DNA from: JAWXTK01 sp044433645
GTDB lineage: Bacteria > Bacteroidota > Bacteroidia > Bacteroidales > Rikenellaceae
DNA length: 64,000 nucleotides
Assembly: GCA_044433645.1 (NCBI GenBank)
Contig: JAWXTK010000002.1
Location: 1-64,000, forward strand
Reading direction: 5' to 3'
Every line of letters starts with the position of its first letter. Within the stretch, counting starts at the first letter, position 1. Below are positions 62,804 through 64,000 of this stretch, piece after piece. The notes under the pieces are model-generated. The model saw only the letters and a list, made by a program, of their open reading frames with translations. It was not told the DNA's origin and ran no database searches. The translations under genes were made by a program, and so were the position numbers.

Positions 62804-63325
62804 ATGGTAGTATTTTTAATTGGATATATGGGTTGTGGCAAGTCAACCATAGGCAAAAAACTTTCATCTTTACTAGGGTGGAAATTTGTTGATATGGACC
62901 ATGCTATAGAACAAGAACAAGGCATGAGTATAGCCCAGATTTTTGAGCAAAAAGGCGAGCTGGCGTTTAGAGAAATGGAGCGCGAATGGCTGAAAAAACA
63001 AGCCGTGGGCGAGAATGAGATAGTTGCCACAGGTGGGGGAGTACCCTGTTTTAACGGCAATATGGAGCTAATAAATTCTTTGGGATTAAGTGTGTATTTA
63101 AAGCTGGAAGCCACGAAATTTACCACGAGAATTTCACTTCGTGGTCGCGAAAAACGTCCATTACTCAGAGGCATGAACGATGAGCAGTTAACAAATTTTG
63201 TCACCGAAAAGCTCAAAGAAAGAGAGCCTTACTACGAGAAAGCCAAAATTTTAATTGATATTAATGGGCGAAGTGATGAATATATTACATCACATATAGC
63301 AGAGGTTATAAAATTTGAAATATAA
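62804..63325 (+). CDS. aroK: Shikimate kinase
   Basis: This 173-residue kinase phosphorylates shikimate for aromatic amino acids. The P-loop GYMGCGKST is at 7-15, DMDHAIEQ at about 31 and GGGVPCF at about 76, with RPLLRG near 125. It is 6 bp after parC, so it is probably the last gene of that run. Confidence 0.93.
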   Translation: MVVFLIGYMGCGKSTIGKKLSSLLGWKFVDMDHAIEQEQGMSIAQIFEQKGELAFREMEREWLKKQAVGENEIVATGGGVPCFNGNMELINSLGLSVYLKLEATKFTTRISLRGREKRPLLRGMNDEQLTNFVTEKLKEREPYYEKAKILIDINGRSDEYITSHIAEVIKFEI

Positions 63326-63327
63326 GT

Positions 63328-63357
63328 TTGTTAAGCGCAAAAAAAGTTGTATTTTTG
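63328..63357 (+). promoter_or_regulatory. Promoter of purL
   Basis: TTG (63328-63330), a 19-nt spacer and TATTTTTG (63350-63357) match the Bacteroidota consensus. The start codon is about 30 nt downstream. Confidence 0.65.
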
Positions 63358-63387
63358 TAGATTAAAAGAAATAATTAAATATTATAT

Positions 63388-64000
63388 ATGGTACTATTTT
63401 TTGAGAAGTCGGACATCGTCTATGGCGTTGACGCACAGAAAGCCTTTAATAAAAAGGAAATCGCATCACTAGAGTGGTTGTTTGCAGGAGCTAAATTCTT
63501 GGCAGATAAACAGTCTTTAAAGGGTAAATTTGTTGGTCCTCGTCGCGAAATGATTACTCCATGGAGTACAAACGCTGTAGAAATTACTCAAAATATGGCC
63601 ATTGAAGGCATTTTGCGTATTGAGGAATTTGTTAAGCAAACTCCTTCGACTCCTTTTGATGCTATGCTTAATCGTCACTATGATGGTCTTGATCAAAGTA
63701 TCTTTACTATCAATAAACAACCTGAGGCGATAGTTCACATCGAGGATTTGGAGAAATATAATATCGAACAAGGTCTAGCCTTGAGTGCAGATGAAATGGC
63801 TTACCTTCGCGAGGTGTCTGTTAAGATGGGTCGCCCATTGACAGATAGTGAAGTATTTGGTTTCTCGCAAGTTAACTCTGAGCACTGTCGTCATAAAATC
63901 TTTAACGGCGAATTTATCATTGACGGCCAAACTAAAGAAGATACCTTGTTTGGACTTATCAAAAAAACAACTAAAGCCAACGAAAACCAAGTGGTTTCGG
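63388..64000 (+). CDS. purL: Phosphoribosylformylglycinamidine synthase, N-terminal part
   Basis: The window ends in the first 204 codons of the large PurL, which makes FGAM with ATP and glutamine in purine synthesis. FVGPRREMITPWSTNAVEITQNM (split here at 50-72) and the RIEEF block are typical of the single-chain form. The gene is incomplete at 64000. The ATG at 63388 follows a good promoter. Confidence 0.9.
   Translation, partial: MVLFFEKSDIVYGVDAQKAFNKKEIASLEWLFAGAKFLADKQSLKGKFVGPRREMITPWSTNAVEITQNMAIEGILRIEEFVKQTPSTPFDAMLNRHYDGLDQSIFTINKQPEAIVHIEDLEKYNIEQGLALSADEMAYLREVSVKMGRPLTDSEVFGFSQVNSEHCRHKIFNGEFIIDGQTKEDTLFGLIKKTTKANENQVVS

Noticed and set aside
63517..63990. Two minus-strand frames at the right edge
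   Set aside because: They are antisense to the start of purL, which is supported by a promoter and family motifs.

Overview
The window looks like a chromosomal segment of a low-GC member of the Bacteroidota, probably Bacteroidales. Three things support this. Several promoters fit the Bacteroidota form TTG-N18-20-TAnnTTTG and Shine-Dalgarno sequences are mostly weak. Phylum-typical genes are present: a moxR/DUF58/VWA/TPR Bat (aerotolerance) operon, a DUF5606 protein, a thrA/apgM-like/thrC operon, a TGS-type nucleoside kinase and a RibBA fusion. Many exported proteins carry Bacteroidota-style signal peptides or lipoboxes. No rRNA, tRNA, CRISPR array, prophage or defence locus was recognised.

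Layout. 1-134: edge of an IS30-family transposase with an in-frame stop. 272-8035: phosphohexomutase (GlmM-like), nucleoside phosphorylase, then dnaN, a DnaQ-like exonuclease, a LysM/receptor-fold protein and a nucleoside kinase. 8032-13572 (minus): UvrD-type helicase, LrgA, LrgB, Nth and an S41 lipoprotein peptidase. 13725-19357: Bat operon. 19446-27284: six exported proteins in a row (two LPP20-like, one transglutaminase-like, one PEGA/beta-barrel-like, one Sel1-repeat, one unrecognised), which I consider a candidate undescribed envelope system. 27284-27584: a 114-nt palindrome, a terminator and a 46-codon gene that lies outside the usual ORF length cut-off. 27650-30590 (minus): an ECF sigma factor leading an operon of two membrane-anchored nitroreductases that flank a membrane flavinyl/4Fe-4S protein. 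30808-35846: thioredoxin-like protein, an SGNH/alpha-beta-hydrolase/SGNH fusion, two tandem DUF1080 proteins and a ThuA-like protein.

35895-40851 (minus): threonine operon thrC, apgM-like (probable homoserine kinase) and thrA. 40989: DUF5606 protein. 41417-51925 (minus): a long co-directional run from mtaB through a truncated chemoreceptor-like protein, TrkH, a SPOR protein, NfeD and FloA to a compact selenium module (mnmH, yedF, NifS-like, DUF3343, selD) whose visible output is 2-selenouridine in tRNA. 52093-55717: LptF/G-like permease, RibBA and Fmt. 55771: peroxiredoxin. 56548 (minus): FabD. 57596-63325: PlsC, ParE, ParC and AroK. 63388 to the edge: start of PurL.

Points of interest are the sigma-factor-led extracytoplasmic flavin redox operon, the LPP20/transglutaminase/PEGA/Sel1 cluster next to the Bat operon, the 46-residue protein, and a 24-nt sequence found in the same sense orientation in two unrelated 3' regions, once as one arm of a 114-nt hairpin. 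Function calls rest on motif recognition by eye. No database or structure search was run.
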